Of a stretch of 64,000 nucleotides of DNA, positions 7,037 through 15,626 are shown piece after piece. The translations under genes and the position numbers were made by a program. The notes under the pieces were generated by a model. That model was not told the origin of the DNA. It was given only the letters and a program-made list of their open reading frames with translations, and made no database searches. Position 1 is the first letter of the stretch. Every line of letters starts with the position of its first letter. Source of the stretch: Actinomycetes bacterium (GTDB lineage Bacteria; Actinomycetota; Acidimicrobiia; Acidimicrobiales; RAAP-2); the NCBI GenBank assembly GCA_021779855.1, contig JAJXZW010000002.1:1-64000 (forward strand), given 5' to 3'.

Positions 7037-8016
7037 GCGGCCCGTCCGGAAGGATGAGATGAACGAGACGGCCTCTCCGCCTACATCTTCCCGACCAGCT
7101 TTTGCACCATTGTGAAGACACCGCGGGCGGCTCCCCTCCAAGGGTGGGAGGAGGTACCGGTTCAGCACTCGGCGCGTCCCGGAGCAGTGAGCGGCGAACA
7201 TACCCGAGGACGCCTCGACCGTTCGTGCCCACTGGTCGGCCACCTTCACACCCGACCCGCCCGCGGATCGCTGTCACGCGATCCTCGAAGCGACTAGCCA
7301 CGGGCGATCGGCGTGCGGGGAAGGAATGGCCCTACACGAATTGAGTTCCTCGACTGTGTTGCCACGCTCTTTGCCGGCGACATCCACCGGGCCGACGAGC
7401 TCGCGTAGTCCCCGCCGCGCCGCGGAGCACGGAGGTATCCACCTTCGTTCGGTAGCCCTCTCCAGCGCTCGCCGGCATCGGCGCTGAGCTGACGGCACCC
7501 GGTCCACGGGAGGCGGTAAAACCCAAGCCGGCGCGCTCACCCGTCTTCTACTCAATCGTCACCATCAGGGCTCCGGCTGGGTGGTAGTCGGCGACCCTGG
7601 TGGGAGGCGAACGCGGTGGACCCGGGGGCTGCTCGCGGCCCGACGGGCGAATCGCTTGGGGCCGGCCGGTTCCAGGGCGCCGTCGGAGGAGGCGACGGCG
7701 TCTCAGGATCGGCCCGTAGGAGAGAGCCGGGGCCGCAGCATCCCGTGTCGGCGTCACCTCGACCGTCCGCAGTGGCCTGTCCATCGGGCCGAGCCCCTGA
7801 GTGTGCTGGAGTCAACGGAGCCCCACGGGTTGCGGGCTCGGCTTCGTGTGTGGGCGTGGGGGCGAGGTCTCGTGATGGACCAGTGGCACGGACCGACGCC
7901 ATAGTACACGAACCACGTACCGTCGCTCGAACGCCCGTGTCCCGTTTCTGGCCCAGACACCCGGCCCCAGCGGCACCGAGCCCGGTTCTGGCCGAGCGGG
8001 CTGTCACACTTGGTCG
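7037..8016. other. About 1 kb without a convincing gene
   Basis: Short overlapping frames occur on both strands but none has a good start, a domain or natural composition. A 30-odd codon frame ending at 7409 (RIEFLDCVATLFAGDIHRAD) looks protein-like and may be a gene remnant. The stretch separates the accessory left end from the core-like right side. Confidence 0.5.
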
Positions 8017-8538
8017 GTGCGGGCACCGAGGTGGCATACGAGGATGACCGTGGTAGGGCTTACGCTCGCCGCGGCCGCGGGACTGGCGTCGTGTACCGGC
8101 TCGCGGGTGTCCGGCTCGCACCGCGCGTCGCCGCAAGGTGCCGACGTGCTCGCGGCGAGGCGCGATCCGAAGAGCGCCCATCGGCTTCTCCTCGTCGCTC
8201 GGGCCTTCAACGACGCCTTCCAAGTGAATCGAGACGCTGCGGTCTACGGGCGATGGGACGCCGCGAGCCGCGCGATCATCTCAGGGCCGGCGTACGTGCG
8301 TCGTCATCGTGAGTGCCCGAACGACCCGCGCACTCCCGTCGACACCTGGGGTGTGTCGCGCGGTCCCGGCGGGGCGTGGCTAGTTCACTACGCCCTGGGC
8401 GGTCAGCAGTTGACCGACTGGTGGTACTACGTCGATGGACGGTTCGTGTTCGACCTCGCCCGGTCGAATCCCGCGGCGGTCGCCCTCTACCGGGCGTCCC
8501 CCGCCCGCTACCTCCAGCTGGCGGGCTGTGGATCCTGA
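8017..8538 (+). CDS. Predicted lipoprotein, unknown function
   Basis: The GTG at 8017 gives 173 residues with an Arg-rich n-region, a hydrophobic core (TVVGLTLAAAAG) and the lipobox LASC, so lipid-anchored export is expected. The inner ATG at 8044 would leave no positive charge before the hydrophobic segment, so 8017 is preferred. The mature part has several Trp/Tyr (GQQLTDWWYYVDGRFVFDL) and three Cys that could pair. I recognise no family. It stands alone between the gene-free stretch and a strong hairpin at 8604. Confidence 0.7.
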   Translation: MRAPRWHTRMTVVGLTLAAAAGLASCTGSRVSGSHRASPQGADVLAARRDPKSAHRLLLVARAFNDAFQVNRDAAVYGRWDAASRAIISGPAYVRRHRECPNDPRTPVDTWGVSRGPGGAWLVHYALGGQQLTDWWYYVDGRFVFDLARSNPAAVALYRASPARYLQLAGCGS

Positions 8539-8603
8539 GGGGGTCGACTCGTGCCCTCGCCGTGCGCATGACGCGTGCCGAGCTTTGCCGGGCTGGTCTT
8601 CAC

Positions 8604-8640
8604 GCCCGCCCGTCAACCCGATTCGTCGGGTCGGGCGGGC
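8604..8640 (+). terminator. Two-tier hairpin after the lipoprotein gene
   Basis: GCCCGCCCG pairs with CGGGCGGGC over nine bases. Inside it ACCCGA pairs with TCGGGT around a TTCG loop, with a three-base bulge. It lies 65 bases after the lipoprotein stop and 100 bases before the next gene. No T-tract follows, as is common for actinobacterial terminators. Confidence 0.6.
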
Positions 8641-8743
8641 GCGGCGTGGTCCTGGCCCCGGAGCGTCGCCCGGTGCCTGCGGGACTCGGGTGTTGGCTGT
8701 GCTTCACTGGCTCTCGGAGCCAGGCGAAGGGAGGCCGCGCGAC

Positions 8744-10084
8744 GTGGGAGTAACCGGTGCCGAGCGCTACGCGTACGGCGAGGACCCGTCTCAGTACGGG
8801 GACCTGTACCGGCCTCAGGGTCGGGCCCGTCCCGGGACGCTCGTCGTGCTCCACGGGGGGTTCTGGAGGGCGGCCTTCGGCGCTGACCACCTGGCCGGGG
8901 TCTCCGCGGACCTCTCCGCGCGCGGGTGGACCGTCTGGAACGTGGAGTACCGCCGGTTGGGCAACGGCGGAGGGGCCACGACGACGCTGGCTGACGTGTC
9001 GGCGGCGATCGATCATCTCCGCGGGATCTCCGACGTGGACGCCGGGCGGGTCGTCGCCGTGGGCCACAGCGCCGGGGGCCACCTCGCGGTCTGGGCGGCG
9101 GGACGCCGGGAGCTGGCGGCCGCCGGCCTGTGGCCGGCGCCCACGGTCGAGGTGCACGCCGTCGTGAGCCTCGCCGGGGTCCTCGACCTCGCTGCGGCGG
9201 TTCGCGAGGGGATCGGCGGCGGGGCGGCGGTGGAGTTCCTCGGCGGAATCCCCGAGGAGCGCCCGGAGCCCTTCGCGCTCGCCGACCCGCTCGCGCGGAT
9301 CCCGCTCTCCGCGGTGGTGCGCTGCGTGCACGCGCGCCCCGACGACCGCGTGCCCTTCGCCCAGAGCGAGACGTACGTGGCGCGCGCCCGGGCGGCCGGG
9401 ATGGACGCGGCGCTCGTCGAGGCCGTGGGGGACCACTTCTCGGTGGCCGACGCCGGCTCATCCGACTGGCCCGTCGTCCTCGGCGCGCTCGAGGAGATGG
9501 GGGTGCCCCGTCCGGTGAGCGGCGACGAGTCGGCCTCCGGCGACGGGGTGGGTGCGACCGTTGTGCGGCGCCTCTCTCGCGGCGAGGCCGATCTCTCCGA
9601 GCGGGTGGCCTCGCTCATCGCCCGCGCCTACCAGGGCGCCCAGGAGGAGCTCTTCACGAGCCCGGTGCCGCGCACGAGCGCCGAGGCGGTCGCCCGCCTC
9701 ATCCGGGCGGGTGAAATGGTCGTCGCCGAGAACGGCCGCGGCATCGTCGGGGTCGTCGTCACCCGTGCAGTCGACACCCGCGTGGGGTACGTCGAGATGC
9801 TCGCGGTCGCCCCCGAGGCGACGTCCCGGGGGGTCGCCCGCCAGATCCTCGACGCGGTCGAGGCGACGGGAGCCGCCCGGGGCCTGGAGACCATGGAGCT
9901 CGACCTCCTGGTGCCCGAGACCCCGACGCCCCACCAGTCGCGGCTGCGGGCGTGGTACGAGCGGCGCGGGTACGTGCCCGTGCGCGAGCGGCCCTTCGAG
10001 GACGTCGAGCCCACGGCTGCCGCCTTCCTGCGCCACCCGACGCGACTCGTACGGCTCGCGAAGGCCCTCGGGCGACGCGGGTAG
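8744..10084 (+). CDS. Alpha/beta hydrolase fused to GNAT acetyltransferase
   Basis: About 446 residues with two domains. Residues 1 to about 250 form a BD-FAE/kynurenine-formamidase-type hydrolase: oxyanion motif HGGFW, nucleophile GHSAGGH, acid DDRVPF and catalytic His in GDHFS. Residues from about 270 form a GNAT N-acetyltransferase, with the acetyl-CoA site in VEMLAVAPEATSRGVARQIL and a C-terminal LRAWYERRGYV. The hydrolase probably cleaves a small ester or amide and the GNAT acetylates an amine; the substrates are unknown. The GTG at 8744 is chosen for the upstream GAAGGGAGG. The track's start at 8435 runs through the preceding gene and terminator. The domains stay in one frame with no internal start signal, so the fusion appears genuine. 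Confidence 0.85.
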   Translation: MGVTGAERYAYGEDPSQYGDLYRPQGRARPGTLVVLHGGFWRAAFGADHLAGVSADLSARGWTVWNVEYRRLGNGGGATTTLADVSAAIDHLRGISDVDAGRVVAVGHSAGGHLAVWAAGRRELAAAGLWPAPTVEVHAVVSLAGVLDLAAAVREGIGGGAAVEFLGGIPEERPEPFALADPLARIPLSAVVRCVHARPDDRVPFAQSETYVARARAAGMDAALVEAVGDHFSVADAGSSDWPVVLGALEEMGVPRPVSGDESASGDGVGATVVRRLSRGEADLSERVASLIARAYQGAQEELFTSPVPRTSAEAVARLIRAGEMVVAENGRGIVGVVVTRAVDTRVGYVEMLAVAPEATSRGVARQILDAVEATGAARGLETMELDLLVPETPTPHQSRLRAWYERRGYVPVRERPFEDVEPTAAAFLRHPTRLVRLAKALGRRG

Positions 10085-10145
10085 CGCGCGGGCGGGGCCT
10101 CCTCGCCGGCCGCGCCGGTGTGCGGGGCTCGGGGACCCGTTCGAC

Positions 10146-11270
10146 TCAGCGCCGCGGGCGTCGGGGGCGCTGGCCGTTCAGGCGCGCGATGATCGCGACG
10201 GCCTCGTCGAGGCTGAGCTCCATCGTGGCCCGCCCGACCTGGAACTCGTAGCGCTGGAGCCGGTGCCCTTCCGATACGAAGGGGCGAGTGAAGGTCCAGA
10301 CCGACGTGGACTCGGCGACCTCGGCGACGCGCGCGTCCATCTCGTCACGGGTCGCACGGATGCGCAGGTGCATCATCGGGCTGCGCACGCGCTCGGGCAG
10401 GACATCGGGCCCGTCGAGGGCCCGGATCTCCCTAGCGATCGCCTGGGCTCGGCGGTAGTAGGCGAACATGTCCCGCGGTCGCTCACGCACGACCGAGAGG
10501 GCCGACGCGGCGTAGGGCCACATCATGTAGGGCCGGGCCCCGTGGCGCACGCGCCAGACCTCGAGTTCGTCGATGACCTCACGCGTCCCCGCCACGCAGC
10601 AGCCCGCAATCGCACCCAGCCCCTTGTAGAAGGAGACGTACACGGTATCGAAGAGCGCGCTGATCGCGGCCAGGTCCTTCTTCGCGCCGGTCGCGTAGTA
10701 CGGGGCGGCCTCCCAGAGGCGCGCCCCGTCGAGATGCACCGCGGCACCGCGCTCCCGCGCCCACTCCACGATCGCGACGAGTTCGTTCCACGTGGGCAGG
10801 TGCCCTCCGAGGTCGCGCTGGGGGAGCTCGACGAGCAGCGCGCCGACCGGCTCCTTGATCGAGGCGAGGGAGACCGCGTCGAGCGGGGCCATGGGTTCCC
10901 ACGGCACCCCGGCGAGGGCATCGCTGAGACCGTGGAGTCGGGTGAGGGCCCCCTCCTCGTGTTGGCGGAGGTGGCAGAAGCGGTGCATGGCCACGGTGTG
11001 GCACGAGCGCCGGTCGCAGTGCACGCGCAGGGTCGCCTGTTGGGCCATCGTCCCGGTGGGGATGAAGAGGGCGGCCTCCTTGCCGAGGAGACGCGCGATC
11101 TCAACCTCCAGCTTCTCCACGACGCCGCCGTGGCCGTAGACGTCGGGCGCGGTGTCGTCGGGGATCTGGTCCAGGAGGCCGGGCACGCTACGGGGCCCGT
11201 CCCCCGAGAGGAAGCGAGAACAGTTCGCCGCGAGGGCCTCGAGTCGGCGGGCGGAGGCGGCGGTCATCAC
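10146..11270 (-). CDS. Threonine aldolase-like PLP enzyme (beta-eliminating lyase fold)
   Basis: 374 residues of fold-type I PLP enzyme. Visible family features are the YGHGGVVEKLE region, LFIPTGTMAQQ, the cofactor Asp in HLDGARLWEA and the Schiff-base Lys in SFYKGLGAIAG. This set matches low-specificity L-threonine aldolases, which split threonine or allo-threonine to glycine and acetaldehyde. The length is slightly above the usual 340 or so because of an N-terminal extension. Two start codons are adjacent (MM). TAGCAT lies just upstream, so the message is probably nearly leaderless. The next minus gene is a methyltransferase, 67 bases beyond its stop at 11338. Confidence 0.85.
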   Translation of the reverse strand: MMTAASARRLEALAANCSRFLSGDGPRSVPGLLDQIPDDTAPDVYGHGGVVEKLEVEIARLLGKEAALFIPTGTMAQQATLRVHCDRRSCHTVAMHRFCHLRQHEEGALTRLHGLSDALAGVPWEPMAPLDAVSLASIKEPVGALLVELPQRDLGGHLPTWNELVAIVEWARERGAAVHLDGARLWEAAPYYATGAKKDLAAISALFDTVYVSFYKGLGAIAGCCVAGTREVIDELEVWRVRHGARPYMMWPYAASALSVVRERPRDMFAYYRRAQAIAREIRALDGPDVLPERVRSPMMHLRIRATRDEMDARVAEVAESTSVWTFTRPFVSEGHRLQRYEFQVGRATMELSLDEAVAIIARLNGQRPRRPRR

Positions 11271-11337
11271 GCGATGCTACAAGTCGCCCTTCCTCGCGTG
11301 GGGGGTCGCGCCCGCGTCGTCGGGCAGCGGGGATGCC

Positions 11338-11943
11338 CTAGTCGCGCACGGCGTCGGCCAGCCACGCAACGACCGAGGGGGTGCCGCGACCCGGGTTGAT
11401 GCTGAAGCTGACTCGGGTGAGGCCCTCGATGCGCCAACCCGAGGCGAAGGCGTCGCGAAGCTCGTGCTCACTGACTCGGCGCGGTCCCCAGTCGCCCGGC
11501 TCGTCGTCGCTGAAGCACAGGAGGTGGAGGTGGCCGCCGGCGTGCAGAATCGAATGGAGTGACGCGACGTAGCGAGCCCGATCCGGGTCGTCAAAGACGT
11601 GGAAGAGGCCGGAGTCGATGACGGTGTCGAAGGTCTCGTCCAGCCGATCGAGAGCAAGGGCGTCGTGGACCCGGAAGCGGGCCTCCACGCCTCGCTCGGC
11701 CGCCTTGGCCCGGGCCGTGGCGACGGCGCGCGGCGAGAGGTCCACTCCCAGGGCGCGGGCCCCGTGGCGCGCGGCGAGGATGGTGTGCTCGCCGGTGCCA
11801 CAGCCCACGTCGAGGAGGTCCCCGGTCAAGGCGCCGGCGTCGGCCAGGCGGGCGACGGCCCCCTGGGGCCGGCCGATGTCCCACGGGGGCGGGGGGCCGC
11901 CGTAGGCGTCGTCCCACCCGTTCGAGCCCTCGGCGATGGTCAC
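11338..11943 (-). CDS. Class I SAM-dependent methyltransferase
   Basis: From the GTG at 11943 the protein has 201 residues. The SAM-binding motif I is LLDVGCGTGEHT, with an acidic residue ending strand 2 (ALGVDLSPRAV), DALAL and DTVIDSGLFHVF. It resembles the small UbiE/thiopurine-type methyltransferases with an N-terminal WDIGRPQ segment. The substrate is unknown. The track's long version from 12612 includes unlikely Arg/Pro-rich sequence and is rejected. The threonine aldolase-like gene lies upstream on the same strand only in the sense of sharing orientation; there is no coupling. Confidence 0.8.
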   Translation of the reverse strand: MTIAEGSNGWDDAYGGPPPPWDIGRPQGAVARLADAGALTGDLLDVGCGTGEHTILAARHGARALGVDLSPRAVATARAKAAERGVEARFRVHDALALDRLDETFDTVIDSGLFHVFDDPDRARYVASLHSILHAGGHLHLLCFSDDEPGDWGPRRVSEHELRDAFASGWRIEGLTRVSFSINPGRGTPSVVAWLADAVRD

Positions 11944-12472
11944 GGCGCAGTCTCTCACGGCGCGACCGGGCCCGCGCACTCGTCGACCCCCTCGACAGGG
12001 ACCGTCGCGCCGAGGGGTCCTCCGGGGAAGGTGAAGGTGAGGTGGCACGGATCGACGGATGGTTACGGCCCCGGGCCCGGCGCTGGCCGCAGCGACCCCG
12101 CTCTCCGAACACTCGGGCGCAGTGACCGAGTGGGCCTGGGCCACCGATGGACGGCTAGGCGGGTCTCGGGGTCGGGCCGGCGTGGATGGTCGGCCGTTGA
12201 TGACCCGGCCGGCCGGTTCAACGTGGTCGTGACCGCGCACCGGTGCGTCCGCGCGCTCGCGGTCACCGACGAGCACGCGCGCACGGGCGGCTAGTCGCTG
12301 CGCCGCGGTGGGGACGATGGTCCCTTCGGGCACCGGGTGGGGTGCGACCCGGGAGGACGCGACCGTCCTCCCCTCCCACATCTGACCTTTTTCCCTACGG
12401 GACCGACGGGCGCGGCAGTGAGACTGACGACGGCCCGAAGCATAAGAGCCAGATAAGTGAGGAAAGCACACA
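11944..12472. other. Divergent intergenic region with a hairpin
   Basis: No gene is supported. It separates the leftward methyltransferase from the rightward exported-protein cluster and so should hold two promoters. The hairpin at 12351 is listed separately. Confidence 0.5.
12351..12372. repeat. Perfect 9-bp hairpin, 4-base loop
   Basis: GGGAGGACG and CGTCCTCCC flank CGAC. A run of five T lies 15 bases to the right. No gene ends upstream on the + strand, so an ordinary terminator role is unclear. It may be in the leader of, or a protein site before, the exported-protein cluster. Confidence 0.45.
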
Positions 12473-13051
12473 ATGAAAGCCTCCCCAGCCAGCAAGCTCC
12501 TCGTCGCGGTCGCTCTCGCGGGCACCGTGGGCCTCGTCGCGGCCGGCGCCGGCGCGGCCGTCACGACGCCTACCCGCTCCAGCGCGCAGCCGGGCGCTCT
12601 GGCCAAGCCCAAGGTCGTCGCCTTCCGCGCGACCTACCACGGCACGATGTCGCTGCTGTGGAGCAGCTCGTCGGTGAAGGTGACCTCCCTCGTGGGCACC
12701 GGCGCGGCCCCCGGCGTGGGCACGACCACCCTCAAGGGCACGGGCGTCTCGTCGCCCTCGGGATCCTGTGACCCGTTCTCGGGCGCCGCGACGATCACCG
12801 GCGCCAAGGGCGGGCTCGTCTTGAAGGTCGTCTCCTCGGCCAAGCAGTCGGCCTGCGCCGCCGGGACCGCCGCGCCCACCACGGTCACCGTGAGGGGAGT
12901 GGCCACCGTCGTCAACGGTCAAGGCGTCTACCTGGCCGCCAAGGGGAGCCTCGCGATCAGCGGGTCGTTCTCCATCCAGTCCACGGCCGCGGGCTCCAAG
13001 GAGAGCGACCAGTTCACCGCGACCCTCGTCGGCAAGCTCACCGTCAAGTGA
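12473..13051 (+). CDS. Exported hypothetical protein, first of a tandem trio
   Basis: 192 residues. The N-terminus has Lys residues and a hydrophobic core (KLLVAVALAGTVGLVAAGAG) ending in an Ala-rich cleavage region, so Sec export is expected. The mature part is rich in Ser, Thr, Gly and Val with many predicted strands (FRATYHGTMSLLW, GKLTVK) and two Cys, suggesting a small beta-barrel or sandwich. No family is recognised. GAGGAAAG precedes the ATG by seven bases. The words before the ATG of this gene and the next are almost the same (AAAGCACACAATGA and AAAGGCACACAATGA). Confidence 0.75.
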   Translation: MKASPASKLLVAVALAGTVGLVAAGAGAAVTTPTRSSAQPGALAKPKVVAFRATYHGTMSLLWSSSSVKVTSLVGTGAAPGVGTTTLKGTGVSSPSGSCDPFSGAATITGAKGGLVLKVVSSAKQSACAAGTAAPTTVTVRGVATVVNGQGVYLAAKGSLAISGSFSIQSTAAGSKESDQFTATLVGKLTVK

Positions 13052-13077
13052 TGACGGTGGAAAGAGAAAGGCACACA

Positions 13078-13737
13078 ATGAGGAGAGTCATAGGTAGCGC
13101 CCTCGCGGGCGTCTTCTGCTTGGGATCGGTGGTGCTCGTGGGGGCGGGCACGGCCGGCGCCCAGGGCACGACGACCACCACGACGACCACGCCGACCACG
13201 ACCACGACGGCCGCCCCCTTCGTGAGCGGTAACAAGTTCATGGCGGTGAACGTGGACACGGTCGTGGGCTCGGGCAGCCCGACGGGATCGGTGACCTCGG
13301 GCGGGTGCGGGCTCGAGAACGTCTTCGGCCAGGGGGCGACCGTGGTCTTCCGGATGTGGGGCATCGCCAACGCCACCGGACAGCCGCTCGTCACCTCCAA
13401 CGTGAAGAGCGTCGTCATCCAGGACCTGCCGGGCGTCACCACACCCCCCGCGATGGCCTACGCGTCGCGTGACGGGTACTGGACCTACGGCTGGAAGACT
13501 TCGTCCTCGACCCCGATCGGCGTCGTGCCCTTCAAGGTCGTGGTGACCCTCAACCCGATCGGCGCGGTCTACAAGACGGTGCGCGTCACCTACCGCGCCA
13601 AGGTCAACGGCGTGACCAAGGTGCTGCGCAAGACGGTCAAGGTCCTCGTCTCGGCCACGGTGCCCGCGGCGACCTACACCTTCACCCAGACCGGACTGGC
13701 CGCCACGTCCCAGCTCACGATCCAGCAGTCCGTCTGA
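13078..13737 (+). CDS. Exported protein with Thr-rich linker
   Basis: 219 residues from the ATG at 13078, preceded by GAAAGG. A signal peptide (RRVIGSALAGVFCLGSVVLVG to the AGAQ cleavage region) is followed by a linker of almost pure Thr and Pro, then a beta-rich domain with one Cys in the SGGCGLENVFG segment. Thr/Pro linkers are typical sites of protein O-mannosylation in actinobacteria. The domain resembles no family I can name. The track's start at 13048 lies upstream of the ribosome binding site. It follows the previous exported gene by 26 bases, so the two share an operon. Confidence 0.75.
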   Translation: MRRVIGSALAGVFCLGSVVLVGAGTAGAQGTTTTTTTTPTTTTTAAPFVSGNKFMAVNVDTVVGSGSPTGSVTSGGCGLENVFGQGATVVFRMWGIANATGQPLVTSNVKSVVIQDLPGVTTPPAMAYASRDGYWTYGWKTSSSTPIGVVPFKVVVTLNPIGAVYKTVRVTYRAKVNGVTKVLRKTVKVLVSATVPAATYTFTQTGLAATSQLTIQQSV

Positions 13738-13770
13738 ACGTCGGTAACCGCGGGACGCCCTAACGCAGTG

Positions 13771-13809
13771 CCCGGGTCCGGTCCGTCGCTCGGCGGGCTC
13801 GGACCCGGG
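13771..13809 (+). terminator. Strong GC hairpin between exported-protein genes
   Basis: CCCGGGTCCG at 13771-13780 pairs perfectly with CGGACCCGGG at 13800-13809 around a 19-base loop. It begins 34 bases after one stop and ends 20 bases before the next ATG. It could end the first two-gene message or act as a processing or attenuation stem ahead of the third. Confidence 0.55.
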
Positions 13810-13829
13810 TCACCCCAAAGGAGAGAACC

Positions 13830-15626
13830 ATGAGGATCGCACACGGGTCGACCCGGAGGGGCCGGGCGCTCACCACCCTGGCCGGCCTCTCGCTCGCGAC
13901 CGCCCTGCTCGCCACGGGCGGTCCCGGCGGGGCCGCCCCGACCTCGCTCACCGCCCCCCAGGCCTCGCCGGCCCAGGTCGCCGAGGCCCAGAACGCCGAC
14001 GCCCTCACGGCGCCGGCCAACCTCCCCGACGTCCCGGCCCTGCCGGGCCCGGTGAGCCCCGCCTTCACCCTGGGCAGCACGCTCGGGGTCCTCACCACCC
14101 GCTCCTCGGGCACCCAGTACGGGGTCTCGGGCTCGGGCACCGAGGGCCAGCCCCTCACGATCTCGGGCACGAAGCTGCCCGCCCACGCGAGCGTCGCGAT
14201 CGAGTGGGCGACCGCGAACGAAACCTGGGTCACGGACGTCGAGCCGTCGACGGTTAACTACCTCGGCACGGCGGTGAAGAACTTCAACGTGACCCTGGGG
14301 ACCGCCACGACCGACGCCGCGGGGTCCTTCAGCTACGCGACGACGGTTCCGGCCGACTTCGGGGGCCAGCACACGATCTACGCGGTCGTGCGCGGCCAGG
14401 AAGTCGCCCAGGGCGGCTTCACGACGATGCGGACCTTCACGATCTCGCCGACGCGCGGCCCGATCGGCACGATGATCCACGTCACCTACACCGGCCTCGG
14501 GGCGACGGCCTACACGCTGGGCTCGGCCCTGGACTGGGACAACCACTTCGTCGGTGAGTTCCAGGCCGCCTGGACCCGCGGGACCGCGTCCTTCGACATC
14601 CGCGCCGCCGGCCCGGTGGGCCGACACGTGCTCGAGACCGGCGCGGCCGTGGGCACGCTCTACATGAACTCCGACCAGTCGCCGATCCCCTACGCCAACC
14701 TGCTGAAGGCCTACTTCACGACCACCCCGGGCGGGACCCTGCCCGCGACCCAGGTCGACTGGCCGGCCTCGGTCACCCCGACGGTGAGCCAGTTCACCAC
14801 GGCCGACTCGACGGGCGTCGACCCGGCCAGCACCGCGACGGCCACGCTGTCGAGCTCGAGCGGCCCCGTCGGCTCGAAGGTGGCGGTGACCGTCACCGGT
14901 CTCTCGGGCAGCGGCCCCGACCAGTTGGTGTGGTCGTCGGTCGTGGGCAGCCGGGTGAACTGCCCGAACGGGGCGACCACCTGCTGGGCCTACGCCAGCA
15001 CCCCGCTCGGCTCGGCCCCGGTCAGCGGCGGCCAGCTGCGCGCGAACGTCACCGTCCCGGTGACGACCGCCGGCGAGCCCGGCGCCGGACTCGGCGGCTG
15101 GCACGTCATCCAGGTGGTGAGCGGCTCGGCCATCGAGGCCCAGGTCCCCTACTACGTCAAAGAGAGCGTGGTCGTCTACCGCGGCGCGGGTGGCCGGGTC
15201 ATCTCCGACGGTGTCGCGGCCGCGGCGCCGGTGCCCACCGACGTCACGAGTCCGACGCTGACCCAGGTGGCCGGCGTGGGTCGACCCACCTACACGTTCA
15301 AAGAAGGCGAGGAGTTCACCATCGCCCTCGACGGCGTCGGATGGACCGAGATCGACAACACCCTGGCGGTCGACTACGACAACAGCCTGGTCGGCTACGG
15401 GTGCGGGTTCAACTCGAACGGCTACACCGCCATCCACCTCTACGCGACCGGTGGTCCGGGCGTGCACCTCATCGACCTCTACCCCGAGCTCTACACGCTG
15501 AACCCGGACTACGCGACGACGGTCTACGGCATGCTCCCGGTCCTCTCCTACGCGCGCGACTTCCCGGGGCTGGCCCTCGGCTACCAGGTGCCGGCCTTCC
15601 GCTTCGCGATCCGGATCGTCAAGTAG
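13830..15626 (+). CDS. Large exported multi-domain beta protein
   Basis: 598 residues with a signal peptide (TTLAGLSLATALLATGGPGG). The mature part looks like several Ig/TIG-like modules: one around GSGTEGQPLTISGTKLPAHA, one around FTISPTRGPIGTMIHVTYTG and one around SSSGPVGSKVAVTVTGLSG. All share the P-x-G-s phrase seen in cell-surface Ig-like repeats. The C-terminal region (FKEGEEFTIALDGVGWTEID) is different. A surface or matrix role is inferred. GGAGAG precedes the ATG. Its end overlaps the convergent MMPL gene by eight bases. No anchor or LPXTG motif is visible. Confidence 0.75.
   Translation: MRIAHGSTRRGRALTTLAGLSLATALLATGGPGGAAPTSLTAPQASPAQVAEAQNADALTAPANLPDVPALPGPVSPAFTLGSTLGVLTTRSSGTQYGVSGSGTEGQPLTISGTKLPAHASVAIEWATANETWVTDVEPSTVNYLGTAVKNFNVTLGTATTDAAGSFSYATTVPADFGGQHTIYAVVRGQEVAQGGFTTMRTFTISPTRGPIGTMIHVTYTGLGATAYTLGSALDWDNHFVGEFQAAWTRGTASFDIRAAGPVGRHVLETGAAVGTLYMNSDQSPIPYANLLKAYFTTTPGGTLPATQVDWPASVTPTVSQFTTADSTGVDPASTATATLSSSSGPVGSKVAVTVTGLSGSGPDQLVWSSVVGSRVNCPNGATTCWAYASTPLGSAPVSGGQLRANVTVPVTTAGEPGAGLGGWHVIQVVSGSAIEAQVPYYVKESVVVYRGAGGRVISDGVAAAAPVPTDVTSPTLTQVAGVGRPTYTFKEGEEFTIALDGVGWTEIDNTLAVDYDNSLVGYGCGFNSNGYTAIHLYATGGPGVHLIDLYPELYTLNPDYATTVYGMLPVLSYARDFPGLALGYQVPAFRFAIRIVK

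Noticed and set aside
7314-7409. Short protein-like frame ending LFAGDIHRADELA
   Set aside because: Only about 30 codons, no ribosome binding site and no recognisable family; mentioned as a possible remnant only.
9552-11399. 615-residue + strand ORF
   Set aside because: Shadow running through the hydrolase-GNAT gene and the antisense of the threonine aldolase-like gene.
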